A DNA stretch of 9,339 nt from an uncultured Clostridia bacterium. GTDB lineage: Bacteria; Bacillota; Clostridia; Christensenellales; UBA1242. The DNA lies in assembly GCA_944376785.1 (NCBI GenBank), contig CALWDV010000046.1, positions 1 to 9,339 of the forward strand, written 5' to 3'. Both the position numbers and the translations under genes were made by a program. Positions 7,205 to 9,339 of this stretch are shown here, piece after piece (within the stretch, counting starts at the first letter, position 1; each line of letters begins with the position of its first letter). Below the pieces are notes generated by a model. The model saw only the letters and a list, made by a program, of their open reading frames with translations. It had not been told where the DNA came from and did no database searches.

Positions 7205-7220
7205 TTACTATATGTTGATA
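7205..7220. promoter_or_regulatory. NrdR box 2
   Basis: This weaker box retains the core C-t-A-t-A-T-g-T-t-G (7208-7217). It starts 32 bp from box 1, leaving 16 bp between them, about three helical turns. NrdR sites normally come in such pairs, and this supports both boxes. Confidence 0.75.
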
Positions 7221-7250
7221 TATTTTTTAGTTACAATAAACAAATATGCA

Positions 7251-7288
7251 AAAAAATAAAAAAAATGCAATAATTAGTTGCATTTTTT
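7251..7288 (-). terminator. Intrinsic terminator after the ComEC-like gene
   Basis: An 11-bp perfect stem (7260-7270 with 7278-7288) has a 7-base loop. On the minus strand it is followed by a long T-rich run (through 7251). It ends the patatin/ComEC-like transcript 40 bases past the stop codon and insulates the nrdDG promoter. Confidence 0.8.
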
Positions 7289-7329
7289 ATTAGTGCTAAT
7301 ATTATAACTAAAATGTTATTAAAACATAA

Positions 7330-8463
7330 TTATTTTGTTTTCCCTTTTTTTAGGGATTTTAACAAAATTGGTAGAAACACAAAACACGAAACAATTAAGA
7401 TTAAACATAAAACAATAATCCACCAATCAACAAATAAATAATCGTCAGCATTTAAAATGTTGGTAAAATTTAAAATACCATCATCATTAACATAACAAAT
7501 AATGTTTCCTAAATTTTGTGTTTGTTTAATTTTAATATCTTCATTATTGCTATTTTCATTATAAGTTGCAATGTTATTAAGCGTTTCACGGCTTGGGTGC
7601 CCATAGGTGTTTTCTTCACCAACAGAAATTATTGCATATTTTGGTGAAGTTGCATTTAAAAATTCTAAACTGGTTGATGTGTTGCTTCCGTGATGTGCAA
7701 GTTTTAAAACATCAACATCTAACACACTAGAATCATAGTTATTCATAACCTCTAATTCATTATCTTTTGTGGAATCACCAGTTAACATAAATTTAACACC
7801 ATAGTTTTCAAAAACAATAATTGGTGAATATTCGTTTGTGTTTGAATAATAATTTTTAACAGGTGATAATATGTGCACATATGCATTATTGTTTAATGTA
7901 ATATAACTATCCATTGTTGAAAATTCAACTTTTGTTTTATTACTTAACTTTAATTCATATAACTTTGAAATTAAAGCACAATAAGTTTCATTATTATCAT
8001 ATTTAACATCACCTTCAAATAATTCATTTTCTAAACCATCAATTAAAATTTTTGGTCTAAAAAATTGACCCACTTCATAATTATTCAAAATTGCAACCAT
8101 ATTCCCTGAATGGTCTGAATCGGAATGAGTAAGCAAAGCAAAATCAAATTTTTTATTTTTATCATCTCTAAAAAACACATTGTTAATGTAATTTAGCAAA
8201 TACTTTTCATATTTACTCTCGCCCGAATCAACAATCATTGTTTTATCATCTGAAAACCTAATTAAAATGGCATCTCCCTGCCCAACATCAACAAAATGCA
8301 CTTCTGTTGCATTTTGATTAATGCTTAACAAATTTGGTTTTAATTTAAAAAGAATTTCAATTTGATTAGATGCAAACAAAGAAATTAGCATAAATGCAAT
8401 TATGCTAACATAAATTATTAAACTGTTAATAAGTTTTGATTTATTTGTTTTATTGTTAAACAT
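7330..8463 (-). CDS. ComEC/Rec2-type metallo-beta-lactamase-fold protein with a membrane helix at each end
   Basis: This 377-residue protein matches the hydrolase-like domain of the competence protein ComEC but lacks ComEC's multi-helix channel. A basic N-terminus precedes a membrane helix (about 11-32). The fold opens with VHFVDVGQGDAILI (55-68) and IVDSGE. The metal motif THSDSDH (H113, D115, D117, H118) follows, then LTGDS with D230, LAHHGS with H257-H258, and YGHPS with H289. A second membrane helix (about 346-368) ends in a lysine-rich tail. Basic residues flanking both ends predict an outside-facing domain. The expected activity is metal-dependent cleavage of a phosphodiester, possibly nucleic acid, but the substrate is unknown. 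The ATG overlaps the stop of the patatin gene (TAATG) and has only a weak ribosome site, so translational coupling is likely. It is not an antibiotic-type beta-lactamase. Confidence 0.88.
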   Translation of the reverse strand: MFNNKTNKSKLINSLIIYVSIIAFMLISLFASNQIEILFKLKPNLLSINQNATEVHFVDVGQGDAILIRFSDDKTMIVDSGESKYEKYLLNYINNVFFRDDKNKKFDFALLTHSDSDHSGNMVAILNNYEVGQFFRPKILIDGLENELFEGDVKYDNNETYCALISKLYELKLSNKTKVEFSTMDSYITLNNNAYVHILSPVKNYYSNTNEYSPIIVFENYGVKFMLTGDSTKDNELEVMNNYDSSVLDVDVLKLAHHGSNTSTSLEFLNATSPKYAIISVGEENTYGHPSRETLNNIATYNENSNNEDIKIKQTQNLGNIICYVNDDGILNFTNILNADDYLFVDWWIIVLCLILIVSCFVFLPILLKSLKKGKTK

Positions 8464-9302
8464 TAAATTAATCTTTTATTAACTTTAACCTTTTTTATTT
8501 TTTTAGTTTTATTTTTTCCATTTAAAATGTTTTTTATTTTTTCCATTTGAAAAATTGTTGCATTATAACCTTCCATAATCATTTCATCAATAAAATCAAG
8601 TTTTGTTGATTTAAAGCGTTTTAAATCTGGTTGAATAATTAAATCGCTGTTTAAATAACCTTTTAAACTATTGCTTTTCATCATTATTCTAATACTTGCC
8701 ATAATTGTGTCAACAAATTTTGTGCTGTCGGTTCCATAACCTCTTGTGCTGTTAACATCAACAGCAATAACAGCATCACAATTAAAAACAATTTTAGGAA
8801 CATTACTTGGCAAGTTATTACTTAAACCACCATCATACAACACATAATTTTCATATTCAACTGGCAAAAAGACACCCGGCACTGCACAGCTTCCTGCAAC
8901 AACTTCTGCCAAATTTCCTTTTGTAAAATGAACTTCTTGTGCAGATTTAACATCAACAGCAACAGCACAATAATGTTTTTTTAAATCTTTAATTTCAATG
9001 TCGCCCAAAAATTTTGTTATAACATTTTTAATTCCATCAGTTTTTGAAGGAACAAAAGGAACTAAACCACCTTTAATATCTTTGGTTTTTATTGACTTTG
9101 CATATTCAATCATTTGCAGTGATGTTAAACCAGCAGCATAAAAAGCGCCAATTAATGCACCCACACTTGTTCCAACAACATAATCAAAATTAATGTTGTG
9201 TTCTTCTAATGCTTTAATAACACCAATGTGTGCTAGTCCCCTTGCTGCACCACCACCTAAAACAAGAGCCACTCTTTTTGGTTTTCTGCTAAACAATCCC
9301 AC
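8463..9302 (-). CDS. Patatin-like phospholipase family protein
   Basis: This is a predicted serine lipid acyl hydrolase with a Ser-Asp dyad. The 279-residue protein has the glycine-rich oxyanion loop LGGGAARG (15-22), the nucleophile elbow GTSVG with S46 (44-48) and the DGG motif with D157 (157-159) followed by LSNNLPSNV. This arrangement resembles small bacterial RssA/YlbK-type patatins. No signal peptide is seen, so action at the inner face of the membrane is likely. The C-terminus is strongly lysine-rich (about 260-277), which could favour contact with acidic lipid. The start is GTG at 9302, chosen because AAAGGAG lies 8 bases upstream and the glycine loop sits about 15 residues in. It is the first gene of a two-gene unit with the ComEC-like protein. 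The substrate is not known. Confidence 0.93.
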   Translation of the reverse strand: MGLFSRKPKRVALVLGGGAARGLAHIGVIKALEEHNINFDYVVGTSVGALIGAFYAAGLTSLQMIEYAKSIKTKDIKGGLVPFVPSKTDGIKNVITKFLGDIEIKDLKKHYCAVAVDVKSAQEVHFTKGNLAEVVAGSCAVPGVFLPVEYENYVLYDGGLSNNLPSNVPKIVFNCDAVIAVDVNSTRGYGTDSTKFVDTIMASIRIMMKSNSLKGYLNSDLIIQPDLKRFKSTKLDFIDEMIMEGYNATIFQMEKIKNILNGKNKTKKIKKVKVNKRLI

Positions 9303-9310
9303 CTAAAAAA

Positions 9311-9317
9311 CTCCTTT
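9311..9317 (-). promoter_or_regulatory. Ribosome binding site fixing the GTG start of the patatin gene
   Basis: AAAGGAG on the minus strand lies 8 bases upstream of the GTG at 9302. A TTG two codons later would be 14 bases away, so the GTG is preferred. Confidence 0.75.
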
Positions 9318-9328
9318 AACTATTGTTT

Positions 9329-9337
9329 ATTTTAGCA
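9329..9337 (-). promoter_or_regulatory. Possible extended -10 promoter of the patatin operon
   Basis: TGCTAAAAT on the minus strand fits an extended -10 (TGN plus a hexamer matching five of six bases). The -35 region lies outside the window, so this cannot be completed. Confidence 0.35.
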
Positions 9338-9339
9338 AA

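Noticed and set aside
7330..8463. Metallo-beta-lactamase conferring antibiotic resistance
   Set aside because: The VDVGQGD opening, the HxDxDH motif and the LAHHGS segment are ComEC-type. The sequence does not follow the HxHxDH pattern of class B beta-lactamases.
1..9339. CRISPR array, tRNA, rRNA, insertion sequence or recoded stop codons
   Set aside because: No regularly spaced repeats, cloverleaf-like GC-rich segments or transposase frames were seen. Tryptophan uses TGG, and the reading frames are closed by TAA under the standard code.

Overview
The window is very AT-rich (G+C near 30 percent by eye). Every supported gene lies on the minus strand, and every visible stop codon is TAA. Shine-Dalgarno sites of the AGGAG type, promoters with 17-bp spacers and U-tailed terminators point to a low-G+C Firmicute. 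A class III (oxygen-sensitive, glycyl-radical) ribonucleotide reductase points to anaerobic life, probably an uncultured gut or sediment Clostridia-type lineage. The lineage is an inference. Tryptophans are encoded by TGG and no in-frame TGA is needed, so the standard bacterial code fits.

Four transcription units read right to left. (1) 9302 to 7330: a patatin-like lipid hydrolase, whose stop overlaps by one base (TAATG) the start of a ComEC-type metallo-beta-lactamase-fold protein held by a membrane helix at each end. A terminator follows. (2) 7089 to 4261: nrdD and nrdG, the anaerobic ribonucleotide reductase and its radical-SAM activase. The promoter is overlaid by two NrdR-type boxes 32 bp apart, the leader is repetitive, and a strong terminator lies after nrdG. 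(3) 4099 to 1660: a small protein that aligns without gaps to key segments of shikimate kinase but has lost the P-loop and other catalytic motifs. It overlaps transketolase (tkt) by 14 bp, and a terminator follows. (4) 1547 to the left edge: the first 515 codons of a Lon-type ATP-dependent protease, with its own good promoter.

Most of the content is housekeeping: DNA precursor supply, non-oxidative pentose phosphate flow, protein quality control and envelope lipid turnover. The less ordinary items are the degenerate shikimate-kinase-like protein coupled to transketolase, the doubly anchored ComEC-like protein coupled to a patatin, and the repeat structure of the nrdD leader. No tRNA, rRNA, CRISPR array, insertion sequence or prophage was seen. 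The longest stretch without a gene is the 240-base nrdD upstream region, whose contents are listed.
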